Assembly: GCA_013397075.1 (NCBI GenBank) | Contig: VWZS01003795.1 | Span: 216 to 64,215, forward strand | Reading direction: 5' to 3' | From: Rhabdornis inornatus | Lineage: Eukaryota; Chordata; Aves; Passeriformes; Rhabdornithidae | DNA length: 64,000 nucleotides | Translations under genes and position numbers: made by a program | Notes under the pieces: model-generated | Seen by the model: only the letters and a program-made list of their open reading frames with translations | Database searches by the model: none | Told to the model about the DNA's origin: nothing | Part shown: positions 1 through 12,585 of the stretch, piece by piece | Layout: every line of letters starts with the position of its first letter | How positions within the stretch are numbered: the first letter of the stretch is position 1

Positions 1-560
1 GGCGGGAGGGAAGGCCCCGGAGCGGGGCGGTGCCGGAGCGGGGCGGGGCGGGAGCTACTCACAGCCGGGCTTTTCCCAGAGCTCCCGGGTGTTTGAGGGA
101 CCCGTCTGCAGCCTCTGTCTTTGCAGTTCCCAGCCTTGCTTTTCCTGGCGCCCGCGGCGCCTCGTTCACCTTGGTGTGTGAAGCAGGGGCGGGTTGAGGA
201 TGCGTCTGGACACCACAGAAGCAGCCGGTTCTCGGGGTGTCTTTCCCGAAATGCAGGTTTCACCCTCCAAGCGCGCTGCGAATGCTCGCCGGGCGGTTCC
301 GCTGAACGGGCTCGGGAGACGGAAGGTAGCGCAGCCCCCGACCCGCTCCCCGACAGCGCGGCCTCGGGGTGCACACCCCGATCTGCAGCCTTCCACAAAA
401 GAGAAGAAGCCTCTCTTTTGTGATCTGGAGCCTTCCACAAACCCGCGGCTCCCAGGCTTTTGCTGTCTTGGCTTGTAGCAGCCCGCGGGCCCGAAGATGG
501 AAACACCGCTGTAGGTGAAAGATGAAGTGAGAGCTGGTGCCGGCCCGATGCTGCCAGATC
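1..560 (-). promoter_or_regulatory. NUS1: CpG island, probable NUS1 promoter / 5' region
   Basis: The first 560 bases are GC- and CpG-rich, unlike the AT-rich sequence that follows. Several GGGGCGG-type GC boxes lie in the first 55 bases. On the minus strand there is a consensus splice donor (CT then GTGAGT) at 62-57, which could end a short leader exon of a minus-strand gene. I see no coding sequence that I recognise. The assignment to NUS1 (dehydrodolichyl diphosphate synthase subunit) rests only on gene order: in the orthologous mammalian block NUS1 follows GOPC and NEPN in the orientation that would put its promoter here. The gene body would lie outside the window. A 20-bp imperfect direct repeat (380-399 and 422-441) flanks a small hairpin of AAAAGAGA and TCTCTTTT. 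Confidence 0.5.
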
Positions 561-803
561 GGTGGGCAGAGATGGCACGGAGATGTTTAAGGCACTCTGT
601 TAAAAGAATCTGGCAATATAAAATTTGAATGAAGAATTATGTCACAAAAATATTTCTCTTGCTCAGAAAATTACTACTTTCCCGGCTTTTAATACAGACC
701 AGCATTAGCCAGCAAAAATAATACAGCCGAACTGCAAGGAAGGATTATGCTTTTTCATAAATATCTAAATCTTTAGCTGCCAAAACTTTGGGTGACTGAC
801 CTT
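561..803. other. non-coding, nothing recognised
   Basis: AT-rich sequence between the CpG island and a CR1 element. I see no gene or repeat in it. Confidence 0.5.
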
Positions 804-1615
804 AGAATCATAGAACCATTAAGGCTGGAAAAGACCTCTAGATCAACTCCTACTGTTAACCCAGCACTCTCAAGTCTTCTGCTTAACCATGCTCTTATGT
901 GCCAAGTCCACATCTTTTGAACATGTCCAGGGTAGTGATTCCACCACTTCCCTGTAAAGTCTGTGGCAATGCTTGACGATGCTTTCCATGAAGAAATTTC
1001 TCATAATATCCAAGTTAACCTCCCCTGGTGTAGCTTGAGGCCATCTCCTCTGGTCCTGTCACTTGTTTCCTGAGACTGACCCTAATCTTGCTATCACACC
1101 TCCTTTCTGGGAGTTGTAGGGAATGATCATGTCCCCCTGGAGTCTCCTCCAGGCTAAAGAGCCCCAGTTCCCTCAGCTGCTTCTCATAGGACTCACTGTC
1201 TACGCCCCTCCCCAGCTCCATTGCCCTTCTCTGAACATGCTCCAGCACCTCAATGTCTTTCCTGTATTGAAGGGCCCAAAACTGAGCACAGCATTCCAGG
1301 AGTGGCTTTACCAGTGCCAAGTACAGAGAGACAATCACTGCCCTGGTCCTTCTGGCCATTCTATTGCTGATATAGGCCAGATGACATCGGCCTTCTTGGC
1401 CACCTGGGCACATGTTGGCTCCTACCTAGCTGGCTGTTGGCCAGCACCCCCAGGTCCTTTTCTGCTGGGCAGCGGTCCAGCTCCTCTGCCTCAGCCTATA
1501 GTGCTGCAGGGGGTTGTTGTGGGAGTAAGGGCAAGGCACACCACTTGGCTTTGTTCAGTCTCACACAGTTGGCCTCAGCCCATTGATCCAACCTGTGCAG
1601 ATCCCGCTGCAGAGG
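804..1615 (-). mobile_element. CR1 LINE, 5'-truncated, minus orientation
   Basis: Read on the minus strand this ends at about 804 with the CR1 3' end (complement of AGAATCATAGAACCATTAAG). It contains the C-terminal part of the CR1 reverse-transcriptase ORF between 1413 and 1015, recognisable by words such as VKPLLECCAQFW, EVLEHVQRRA and LRELGLFSLEE. Upstream of that (1380-1610) is more of the same ORF, degenerate, whose complement matches the familiar avian CR1 stretch GGCCTTCTTGGCCAC. The element is truncated at its 5' end, as most CR1 copies are, and is inactive. Open frames on the opposite strand here are shadows. Confidence 0.85.
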
Positions 1616-2660
1616 CTGATGATAAGGGGACATAAAGAAAAATGTGATTAGGTCTTTCTGTTCCAATTGCATAGCTTAATGTGTTGGGGGACCTAAGAAA
1701 CACACATCAGTCACATTTGCATAGGAGGCATAACCAAATAGCTGCACTCTGACACCTGACAAATCAGCCTCCGTGGCGATGAGTGATTACTCAGTTACTG
1801 AATCCAACGGAAGATAAAAATAATAGAAACTGTTTGCTTTGAAAAGTAATTTGCTGATGTAATTACTCATCAGTTATCACCTGAGATCATGAACTAACTT
1901 GAGCGACTGTAAGTCACTGGCTTTAGTGGTCTCACTAATCCATTTTTGTTTAGTTTTCAAGCACTTTGGCAACTGCTTGATAAAGTTTGTACATATATCA
2001 GAGTTAATGCATTAATTATATAGCATTTCATCATCTTTGGTGTGTATGTGCACAAAAGTCTGGAAACTTTTGGCCATTGAAGGGCAACACTTGCAGTGTG
2101 TACTTGCACCTTAAGTATACCTAACCTAAAAGTATACACATAGTATCTTGAGCTATATTGTAGCAAATTAGCTATTCAGATACCAAAATAAACAACAACA
2201 AAAAAGAGCTTCACCTTACTTCATCTTATCCTAATATTTGCCAGGATCTATTTCCTGAGAATCTCCCTTCTCTTGTTTACAGCAACAGAATCAGGTCAAC
2301 TTGACCCCAGAGTTTTCACTCCTCACTATTAGCTTCAGAACGACTATTAAATCTCATTAACCAGGACACTGATTCTTTTATTTATTTCACTTGCTGCACT
2401 TGCTGTGATGAAGATAAGCCTTCTGTGTTTTGCCTGCAGCTCAGCTAATTTAATCTAACATCATTTAAAATAGTCTAAAATAAACAAAAAAGGGAAGTGT
2501 TTCAGGAAAACTGAAATCAATTTCTCAAAAGCAAGAATTTCTGAACAATCCCAATAAATTGCTCACATCAATGTAACTCTCCATGTCAACCTGCAGACCC
2601 ATGAGTTTAAATGTATTGAATGCCAGACTCCTAGTAATAGTGTCTTGTGGTATTGCAGAA
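1616..2660. other. intergenic, downstream of NEPN
   Basis: AT-rich sequence without a recognisable gene. Two overlapping minus-strand AATAAA hexamers lie at 2377-2386 and could serve as a distal NEPN polyadenylation signal. Confidence 0.4.
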
Positions 2661-2661
2661 T

Positions 2662-2667
2662 TTTATT
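2662..2667 (-). terminator. NEPN: candidate NEPN polyadenylation signal
   Basis: AATAAA on the minus strand, about 330 nt beyond the NEPN stop codon. It is the first canonical hexamer I see after the stop. A further pair occurs at 2377-2386. Confidence 0.45.
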
Positions 2668-2994
2668 TGTGGGGTTTTATGCAGCTATAATAAATGTTCT
2701 ACTATAAGAAGATCCATACAGAGTTACAGACTGCTTTTCTAAGAGATAGTAGTTGTATTCTTGCTTCCCTCAAACTACATAGTACTAATGGTATAGAAAA
2801 AATATATTTTTTACAACATTCAGTTCACAATGACACCCTTACTGTAGCCCTTCTGTCACTGGTTATTACTTCTTATAGCACAAATAGGGCAGGAAAAGCT
2901 AATGACAGACGAGAAGACTGCTTGTCAGTAGAGACACTGATGGCAGTGGGAAGCTCTAGACAACTTTAAGGTTCACTACAGATAAACTGTGACA

Positions 2995-3442
2995 TTAATC
3001 TAATTCATAATCGTAGTAATCATCATCTGTGTTCACTCCAACGCTGGAAGCCTCATTGGGTTTCATTTTCTTTCTGTCCTCTTTGCCTCTTTCCATGGAA
3101 GACAGATTATCTTCACACTGCTGCAGAATCTTTTTGGAAGACATCCAACTTTCTCCTCGGCTTTGTGCTGGTGCTGCACACTGCCCTCCCCGGACATCCG
3201 TCCCTTTGGCCACCAGTGCTCTTCTGGTTCTGAGAAGGTCACAGGTGCAGTTCCAAGGGTTTCCATCTAAATACAGATGACGAAGACGAGGTAAATACTC
3301 CAAGACTTTGCGATCCAAAAGAGATATCTTGTTATTCCGTAAATTTAAAACCTGAAGCTGTTTCAAGTCCTTCAGTTCTTGTTCTCCAACATCCTCTATG
3401 TCGTTTCCTTTTAGATCCAATCTGGCAAGGGTGTCTGGAAGT
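2995..3442 (-). CDS. NEPN: NEPN coding exon 3 (last LRRs, C-cap, acidic tail)
   Basis: 448 nt encoding residues 363-511 and stop TAA. The acceptor is TTTTTGTTCAG and the exon starts with one base that completes the Arg codon shared with exon 2. It contains two or three LRRs, the cysteine-rich C-terminal cap, a basic/acidic stretch (480-490) and the terminal DDDYYDYELD. Confidence 0.92.
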
Positions 3443-6400
3443 CTGAACAAAAATAAAATGATACAAAGGTGTTATGTTCATCATACTGTTTCTGTAAGTG
3501 GTATTTGGTGGTGGGTATTGTCCAGGCACATCTGATGTACTAAAATAAAGCTATCACTAAATGCAATCTTCTGCAAAAACAGAAGTTCATGTTGGGTTTG
3601 GGCTGGGTTTGTTTGTTTGCTTGCTTTTTTTTCTTTGTTTTTACGTTATAGGTGTAATGTCTGTGCACCCTTGAACTGTTTTCCCAAATTACTGCAGTTC
3701 TGACCTTTACTGACTGTTCATGCAGCTGAACCGTGCTGTACTATGAAGCAAATTAGCTGTCTAATTGACTGTCAAGTTTAGAAATGCTTTCTGTACTCTT
3801 CAATGCCAATGTCCAAACTATAGCACCATGAAAGATCAAAAGTTTAGACAATCGTGGCAACGCTGCTCCTTCAACTACTTCTGTATATGACTTGCTTAAA
3901 AATGTTTTTTACTTCATAAAGAATTAGAATTTTTCCATTTTGTTCTCCTGCTCCCATCAGACTTAAACATGAATCATCACACCAGTAATTGTTTTGATGA
4001 TAAGCTGTTAAGAAATCCGCAACAGGGAAAATACAAATGTTTTTAAAATAGTACTTTCGAGACTTAGAACTGGTTGCATTTAGAAGAGAAAAAGCTGATA
4101 ATCTCTGGATATGATACTAGACAGGTCAGTATAATTCTTCTTTTTATATGCATTATGAATTTATATTAAAAGACCTTAATTTCAAAAGTCTTGCTCATTT
4201 ATGATCTTTTAATTTTCCTCTGATACAGTTAGTGACAAGTGCTTAACAGAAAAGCATAGGCTTGGAATATCGTTAATAAAATTAATTTGAAAGTATCTTA
4301 AAAATCACCTTACTATGGTAGTATGCAAGATGGTGAAATTAAGAGTCAAGATTACAGATTTTAAGGAAACTTGACTGAAACTCTCAGGGAAATTATAATC
4401 ATATTACCAAGATCTATTTAGAATAGAACAGCAGTATACTACAACTGGTAAAGTTATGGGACAGTCGGTGACCCTCATTCACTGTTTTTTGTGAAACCAA
4501 GTTTGAACCTCTTAAACTGAAAGACGGTTTCCAGATTTGTGAAAACCTGACAAGTTCAATGTTACTATTTCAAGAGTAGTGTAGTTCTGTATTGTGTTGT
4601 TTTTTCTGGGGAGATTAAAATTTCACGTATTTATATGGTGATTCACTTCACAAAATCTGGCCTTACCAAGTGCTTGTGATTGCAATAAACCAGTTTTGAA
4701 ACCTAACCACAGACAACTATAGTTGTGCAATATGACATTGTAATGTCAGAAGGGTACTCTGGGGTAAAACTCTAATGCCACTGATGTCAGAGGAAGTGGG
4801 AAATCACCCAAGAAGTTTATCCAGACTGATTACAGTCCAAAGCCTGACCAGCAAGTCCTTAAACCTGAAAAGAGTCTTGTTGTACTAATGTTAGACTTAA
4901 ACTTTATGACTATATTGTTTGGCTTCAGACTGTTGATCTAGAGAAAACAGATGCCACTGAGTACATGATTGAGTGCCCTGCAGCTGGAAGAAGAGCAGTG
5001 CTCACTCGGGAGCTGACCATGGCAGCCACACTGTGCTACTGCCACTTTAAGGAATATCATCAGATTCTTCCCTGCATTTTCATCACACCCTGTACGATTT
5101 TATGAAGTACAGGTCTTCTCCAAAAGTCCTGAAAATACTTGGACTTGTGGATTATTTTCAGAAAAGAAGAGCTTTCTTTCTCCTATTTTCTGCCAAAAAC
5201 CTGCTAAGACCTATTCACTTTAGCATATCAGTCATATCTTTTAATCTTTTACCTTGACAGAGTTCTCAGATAAAAGTCAAAAGTAATATTTTTTTCTGTA
5301 TAACCATATGTACCTGGTCATCATCAGACAATTAAATTAAGTACATAAATTTTATTTCTTGTCATTTTTTTCACCTCTTTTATGTTTACAGCCCTCCCTG
5401 GAAATCTGTATTTACTGTTGGAATCAAGGGTCCCCAGTATCTCCTTAAAAGTCATACTATTTAAAGGCTAGTAGAGAACTCCTTCCTGTTAATTCTTTTG
5501 ACTATGAAGGTTGTAAAATGAGATGGATTAGGCAATACTAAAGTAACTACAAAGCATTAAACATTCCTGTCAAGCTAGACTGAAATCAAATATTTATGCA
5601 CCACTAAATCACTTTCTGTTGTTAAAGGTGTTGCCAAATAGATTCAAATGCTAAAGGACATGATGCTAAATGAATTGAAATTTTACTGTGTTATTTATTT
5701 AGGCTAGTTAAACCTGTCTACAAGCCATAAAAATAAAGTTTAACAATCCAGTTCTGTTAAGAAGTTGATGTTAATGGAATTACTTTACTATTTTTATGCC
5801 ATCTTATTGCACAGCCTTTTGTAATAATAAAATTGCCACTTTATATCAGAACAGCCTCCTTTTGGCTTAATATTCCATCTCTGATAATGGCCAGTTCCAA
5901 CACTCAGATGAATGTGAGAGATCCTCTAAGCAGAGCATTAATGAACACAGTGTGCCCAAGGGATGTTTCTTCTGTGCTCTGTTGACTGGAATTTTTCTTA
6001 TAGCCTGAAGCTGGAGACTTTATATGCATTCCAAATACTTTGTAATGTGTGAATTTAATGAAGTTGGGAATGCCAATATCACTGAAAAAGCGCATTCTTT
6101 TTCATCAGATTCAGCTCCCAAAATCTTAATATTTTAACAATAATAAACTTGGTGTGGCTTGGTAAAACCTATCCTTTTTATCAAATCCTCTATTATTTTT
6201 CTTTTGTGGGGGAAGGTAAATCTAAGTAGCAGTATAACCTTGATAGTAAGTCTGTTGCATTCTCCTAGCAGGTTCTTCTATTGGTGTGCTAATTAAATAA
6301 AGTGGTCTCACTGGCAGGGAGAGATGCAAAATGAGCAGATTCATGGGGGGCCACATGTAGTGAAAGCAGCTCTACTCTGAGACTGCTAACAGGAGTGCTA

Positions 6401-9400
6401 ATTAGTGCTAGTTACAGCAATGGTATGGACAGACTTCTACCATGACTAGGTCTGAATACCAATTTTTGGCTCTCATTCTCATAATGCAAGGAAGGAGAGA
6501 TGACACCTCGGAACGAGCTGTCCTGAGATTCACTTGCCTCAGCGGAATAGAACTGAGGAGATTCTGTTCCAGCGCCAGATTGGAAAGCTGTGCACACTGC
6601 TGTAGAGCTCCTGCCTCGAACGTGCTGACAGCGTTGTTGTCGAGAAACAAGTGCTTCAGGTCTTGGAGTCCTTGAAAGTCCTGTGCTGTCACCCTTTGGA
6701 TCAGGTTATTGCTGCAGTCGAGTTTCTGCAGCCTGCTGGGCAGCCTGAGGGGCAGAGTGTGGAGCTGGTTCTTAGAGAGCTCCAGTGTTGTTAAGTTAGG
6801 AAGAAGCTGGGCACCATCTATTGATGTCAGCTGATTTTCTGACAGAAGGAGCTCAGACAGATTTTCTAGGTGTTTCACATCTCGCAGTCTCACAATTTTA
6901 AGGTGGTTTTTCTCTAATTTTAGAGACACCAGGGACTTAGGTAGATCAAGGGGCACTTTTGTCAGAAAGTTACCACTTAAACCGAGAAAATGTAGACTTT
7001 GGAAAGATGCAAAAAAGTTGGTTGGGAACGAATTCAGTTTATTATCAGCCATACTCAGATACATCAGCCTAGGAAGCTTAAGTGGTGCAGACACAGATTC
7101 TATGTTGTTGCCATCCAGAATCAGACTTTGTAAATTATAAAGGGAAGAAAATGCACTCGGAGGCAGAGTTGCAATCAAGTTGTTCCGAAGATCAAGCACC
7201 CTTAGTTTCATCAAACCTACAAAATCAGATGCATGCAGAGCATTGATGGAGTTATCAGCGAGTTTTAAAATTTCAAGGCCAGATGGGAGAAAGATGGGTA
7301 TTTGCCGTAGCTGATTTTTACAGAGTTCCAGGGACTTCAAGGTGCTCAGAGCTTTGAAAGTGTTGTTTTCTATTGATTCTGTGCCACTGCATGACAGGAC
7401 CAGCTCTTCAAGGACTGACATTCTCCTGAAGTCAGTAAACTTAAAGAGAAAAAAGAAATTAATGTGGTAGTACATTTATAGGTATCCTGACTGGTTACTC
7501 CTTCTGGACGCTTGGACAATTGCTAGTATATGCTGAAAAACAATATATTTAGAATGAGAAACTAAAATAAGTGGTAACAGTAGAAGTGTTACTATAGGTA
7601 CCTGTGGTTTGCCAGTATTTACTTACATTTTAGAATTTTGTGGTTTAAGTCTATGCTGTGTCAGGTTCTGAGCAAACACGTACATTTGAAGAAGGAATAT
7701 TCCTTTTATTTCCTCCTGGTGGATAGCCTATATAAAATGGAAAGCTAACATCACCAGTGGCAGAAATCTTTGCAGAGAGTGGATGGCTGTTAATGTTCAT
7801 TGTGCTCAATGGCGCTTGCTAGAGCAGTTTTGAGTTCATGATACAGCCATTTCCATATATCAACAGTACTGTCACTGGAGTATGTATTCCCAAGAGGGAG
7901 TACTCATGGGTACCTTTACCTCTTGCTACTGTTTTGGCAGAAAACTAAAATTCAACACTTTCCTCTTCCCCCACTACCTTCTGCTTTTTACATAAAAACC
8001 TCACATATTAATATGATCAAACCAAAAGTGTCAGATCAGTCTGGCCTGAAAAATCACCTCTGCGCAACAGAGTGCTTTCACAGAAACTTAGTTTTTATTA
8101 GTTGGTAATAAAAAGATGCTTTGCAGTGGTAAATGGTACTTAGATGTTGACTATGATTATAATATTGAGAGGCACACAATTGTTTCATTATTTTTCTGCT
8201 CTGTTGGAACATGCTTGTTTACAAAGCTTGCCATCTTGTGTCTCAAGCAGCAAACCTAAGTGAATCTGGCAGCTTTCGCTAAGCTGAGATGGGAAGAAGC
8301 ATGCAATGGGAGGGTGAGCCAGGAAGTACTCCTAGCACACCAGTTGCTAAAACACTGGTTTTCTGAAATTACCAGATATGCTTCCCATTGACCTTGGTGA
8401 CTGAGTCTCAAAAAATCATTTATATGGGAATACCCCCAAAAAAGCAACATGAGCATGTATTCTGTGCAGGAATGGTGGGAAGGACTATCATCATCTGTTT
8501 TCCCCTCCCATGTCCAAAAACTTCTCACTACAGGTCTCAGGGGTACCACACCAGTTAGAGACGTTAAAGTAACAATAGTTTCTTCATGCTATTTCCCCTA
8601 GGGTTTGGTAGCTCTCAGCACATTTTACTCTCGGTGGGGGAAGCTATACAGCCTGTTCTACAGCATAACCCCTCATTCCCGTCAGGAATCTGCATGGAGG
8701 GCAGTACAAGTGCTTTTGCACTACAGGTGCTGGGTAGTAATTTTGTTCCATAATTCTAGTTGGATACAGTTGACTATCATACTTGTGTAAGTGAAATCAG
8801 CTCAGAAAGGTGGCTGTTAAAAGATGTCTTGCAGCTTCATTAATCTAACTCTTGCATATTTTTGGGCTGTATCTCTTTATCACAGCTACAAACTCTGCAT
8901 TTTAAATTCTGTTAAAATTAAAGCCTGCACAGCTGTGAAAAACAAGTCAGATTTCATTTTGCTGTGGATCCTTACTTCATCTTTCTGATTAACTTTATTC
9001 TGTCTTGCAAAGCAATTTCTGAATTGCAAAATTTGATGCAATTACTGAGAAAGTGTAGATATGGAACCTCTATTGAAGCAGATTTCTCTCTCAATTGTAT
9101 TTAAATTCAATGAGGGAATGTACCTCCATTAAAAAACTTATATTCTCAACAGTAAGCAACAAAGTTGTCCGAACTATATACTTTTATTTTTTTATATTAC
9201 AGTGTTTTGTGTATATATAGCTATATAGCAATAGCAGAACTGCTGATGTCCAGTTTTGGTCATGATTAGGAAGGCGATCTTGTACACAGGAATAAGCTGC
9301 ATTGGTCAAAAGCACGAAAACATAATCACATGTAATTATAAAACCATCTTATGGAAATTGAAACAATTATGAACCTTCATAATTCAACACATTTTCTCCT

Positions 9401-12400
9401 ATAAATTCAAAAGCAATGTTTCCTGCTTTTCCTCTGTTGATCTCTCTATGTCTCTAAGAGGCTTAATTTTCATCTTATTAAGTGACAGAGAGCTATGTGA
9501 AGGTCAGCATACAGACATTTGCTCTGTAATGATGCTAGGCTTCTTAATGTGGATTATTATAATTTCTATTTTCCACCTATTTGGTATGCATTGCTAAGCT
9601 TTGTGACCGTGCTGTTTTGAGACTTAAACATTTATCCATGCTTTTATAAACCACCCAGTCTTTCTAATACAAATCAAAACATATTTGAAAGCCCATCAGC
9701 TCTTTTTTTTGCTAGGAAGCAGTGTTTTATTCTCTAACTGGATTGCCTATAAAATGATACTATTATAGTTTAATATTTTAAAACATTGATCTCCTGGAAG
9801 TTAATCTAATATGCTGTTATTTAATACAAATGTTTTAAGGAATTTGTGGTTTTAATTACTTTTTTTTTTTTGGCTTTTCGAGTTGCTGTGACCTGGGATA
9901 TGTTATAAGCAGTTTCTTTAAAACAGTCCCCTATCCTGGAGGCAAGGCAGATGATTTTCTTTTAGCATATAAAACCCCACTCATTAAATATAGTTAGAAA
10001 TAAACTAAATTTTAAAATGAGAGTAAACAAGCTATAGTTGATCTTCAAATCAAGGAGAAAACAGAAAATATTGAAAAAGATGCTAAAATTAATCTAGTTT
10101 TGTTATTATAAAGTCTTTTTATAAAAAGAGGTTGTAAAATTACCAAAAACAAAAATCCCAGCGACTGTTCTGAATGCTGATCAGCCCTGTCAGAACAAAT
10201 ACAAAATTTATCTGGGTAAAAAAAACTATTATTTTTCTTGGTGTTCTTTTTTTAACATACTGAATTTAGCATACAAATATATATTCTTTTTAAAATTAAT
10301 ACTTCTTCACAATTTTAATAATAATCAATGCAAATTAAGGTGCAGAAGTAACTGAAACAGTATTTTATTTATTCTTCTGAGGCAGCTAATTGCCAAACCA
10401 TAATTGTTTGTGAATGCTTACATATAAAACTCTCTTGGAGGTCAGCTGTGGGAACTCTAGGCTTCCATTCAACTTCTTTAGGAAAGTATGTTATTTTCTC
10501 TATGAGTAGGTAAATAAAGGAATTTTAAAAACCAAGTAAATAAAAAAACCCTAATCAAACCAGCTGAGTGAACAAAAATCCCACACCATAACCCTAAAAT
10601 CCTATAGTGCTATTTCAGTGCTTGCAGACATGTACTTTACAAGCAGGAATGTTTCCCTAAGCACTATATGTGTCAGTGGAATTGCTCAGCTGTGTAAAAT
10701 TAAGCATAGGTATTTATGATGTCAAGGCCTCAGAAGTATAATTTGTTGCATGGGAAAAAGAAGTTAAAAATATATCCAAAGACCCAGTATAATCTCAAGG
10801 AAACAGCCTACATAACCTCAAGGATGTAGTGTGAAAGGGCTTCTTTCCTTTCAGTGCAAAGTCAGTAGTAGCAGTAAGGCAGACTCATAGCCAATGGAAT
10901 TAATGTATAAAGTGAAAAACTCTCTCATTAGATGGTTTCACACACTATTTGTTTTGATCGGTCATAAAACATTTATCCCACCACTCTATTCACTTATATC
11001 TAATATTTAAATGCTTTATGACACACTCTTTTGCTCTAGTCAGAACTTAAGGCCACTCTACTTGTAACTGAGGAGTTGCTGACAGGTATGGACAACTAGC
11101 CTAAGAAATGGAAAATGGCTCATCTTACTTATCTTGGAAATAAAATAATGGGGAGGAGGAGGGAAGAGTATACACAGAAAATATATTTCCTAATAGAGAA
11201 TTGATTTGACAAATCTTTTGTTTACCCCGAATGTAGCTAAATCACACCAATGTTTGACTATTGTGGGTGTGTGAGATAAAACAAGAAAACCAGGGATATT
11301 AGTAGCAGCTAAAAGAGTAAACTTTCTCAAAGGAAAACTGTACAATCACTGACTATTTCTCAGTGGGCAACAGGTATTCTAGTGCTACTCTAAGCTGCGT
11401 TCCAGCCTATTTCGTTTAGTCCTGAGAGCGAAATCAAAGATGCATTTCAGAGCAGTTAAATTCTTTGTAAGAGAAAATGTATCTCATTTGAATTGCACGT
11501 TTCTTATTATTTGTAGTAAATTGATGCACAGCAAGCATGTGTTATACAGGTGGTTATATTTCCCTTGTGTCTGTCTATACAAGGTGAATTTATTAAATAA
11601 TGGTATTTCAGGGTAAGAAACAAAGAAGCACCTTTCCAGAGTGCAGTGCAAGATGAACATAAGCTGATGCCTTTAATAATTCAAACCAGTGGTACCTCAG
11701 GAAACCCAGAATAAACTTTTTCAACAGCACAAATAGCTGGCAGCTTTGGTTAGAAACTGCTCTCATTTATGTAGGTTATTAGATAGGCCTGGCCTTGCTT
11801 TTATAAACATCTCATGCTGTGCCTTAGACTCAAACTTACTTCCTCTGCCATTTCTAATAGCAGTTGTACCTGACACTTGCAGCTCCAGAGGGGTAAAAGA
11901 ATTTCAATTTCATTCATTAGGGAAATTATTCTAATGACATAAACCCTTTCATTTTACTGTGAAAAAGTATCATATTCCATTAAAAATAGAAAAAGCTTAA
12001 AACAGTTAAAAAATTACTCTGAAAGTCAATGGTTATTTAACCATATATACAACAAGTCAACCTTTGGCTGCTAGTTGTAAAATACTAATTTTTTGAGTTT
12101 CATACAAAATGTGACAGCATGAGCTAGTGCTTGGAGACTGCAGGAACATGAAAACACTACAGGAATATATTTACATATCCTTGCAGACTAAGTAAAAATA
12201 AAACCAGATCTGGCAGCACTTTGTCAGTTTTTAGAACACGGAATAAGATTCTCTCCTCACTTGATGCCACCACCATCTGGGAAGTCCAACTTTCAGTTAC
12301 GGTACGCTACAAAAAGTACTTTTTCTGGGTTTTCTTACCTGAAGTTGTTTAATTTTGCTGTGGCTGATGTAGAGTCTCCTGGTGGTGAAAGGAATCTCTC

Positions 12401-12524
12401 TGGGGATCTCTGTAGCCCTGTAGCATTGCACTGACTGGGCAGGGTCACAGCTGCATCTTCTTGGGCAAGTGGTACTTAGAGCACTGTGAAAAGACAAGAC
12501 AACTAAAAGATAAGACAAATACAT
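2995..12524 (-). CDS. NEPN: Nephrocan (complete gene, 3 coding exons)
   Basis: Nephrocan is a secreted small leucine-rich repeat protein reported to inhibit TGF-beta signalling and expressed in kidney and endoderm. Coding exons are 12524-12339, 7439-6538 and 3442-2995. Joined, they give 511 residues, close to the roughly 512 of mouse. Residues 1-17 or so are a signal peptide. The SLRP N-cap cysteines follow as C-X3-C-X-C-X7-C (C20, C24, C26, C34). A long array of leucine-rich repeats fills about 45-423. A C-terminal cap starts at NPWNCTC (424-430), with later cysteines at 451 and 472. The protein ends in an acidic tyrosine-rich tail (502-511). Sequons such as NLS, NLT and NCT are present. The second intron is GC-AG. 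The human orthologue is a pseudogene; this copy is open throughout. Confidence 0.92.
3443..6537 (-). other. NEPN: NEPN intron 2 (GC-AG type)
   Basis: 3.1 kb, bounded by donor AG|GCAAGT and acceptor TTCAG. The body is AT-rich and I see no gene or clear mobile element in it. Confidence 0.8.
6538..7439 (-). CDS. NEPN: NEPN coding exon 2 (LRR array)
   Basis: 902 nt encoding residues 63-362 plus two bases of codon 363. The acceptor is TTCTCTTTAAG, followed by FTDFRRMS. The exon carries most of the leucine-rich repeats, with the LxxLxLxxN pattern repeating every 21-24 residues. Its end is fixed by frame: the repeat must read from IPLR into LPDTL of exon 3. That requires exon 2 to end CTGAG and the intron to begin GCAAGT, a GC donor. 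The nearby GT (CAA then GTGAAT, 6533) would break the frame. Confidence 0.88.
7440..12338 (-). other. NEPN: NEPN intron 1
   Basis: 4.9 kb, GT-AG, AT-rich. I see no coding sequence or recognisable transposon. There are short homopolymer and AT-rich tracts (for example 9180-9230, 9860-9871, 10080-10330). Confidence 0.75.
12339..12524 (-). CDS. NEPN: NEPN coding exon 1
   Basis: Encodes residues 1-62: signal peptide, N-terminal cysteine cluster and the start of the first repeat. The ATG is at 12524-12522 with A at -3. The exon ends after codon CAG at a good donor, GTAAGA (12338 onward), phase 0. It lies about 60 nt downstream of a TATA box, so the 5' UTR appears short. Confidence 0.9.
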
Positions 12525-12585
12525 CTTCCAGAACAGGAACTCTGGAATTGCCTCAGCAACATACAGCTTGAATTAAGCACCAAAG

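Noticed and set aside
1123..1635. 170-codon plus-strand open frame
   Set aside because: It is the antisense shadow of the minus-strand CR1 reverse-transcriptase fragment.
6530..6535. GT donor (GTGAAT) at the end of NEPN exon 2
   Set aside because: It gives phase 0, incompatible with the one-base lead of exon 3, and adds a residue that breaks the LRR alignment.
6408..6537. Continuation of the NEPN exon 2 frame past the GC donor
   Set aside because: The LRR pattern stops and the sequence becomes unlike the family. Exon 3 completes the repeat exactly if the GC donor is used.
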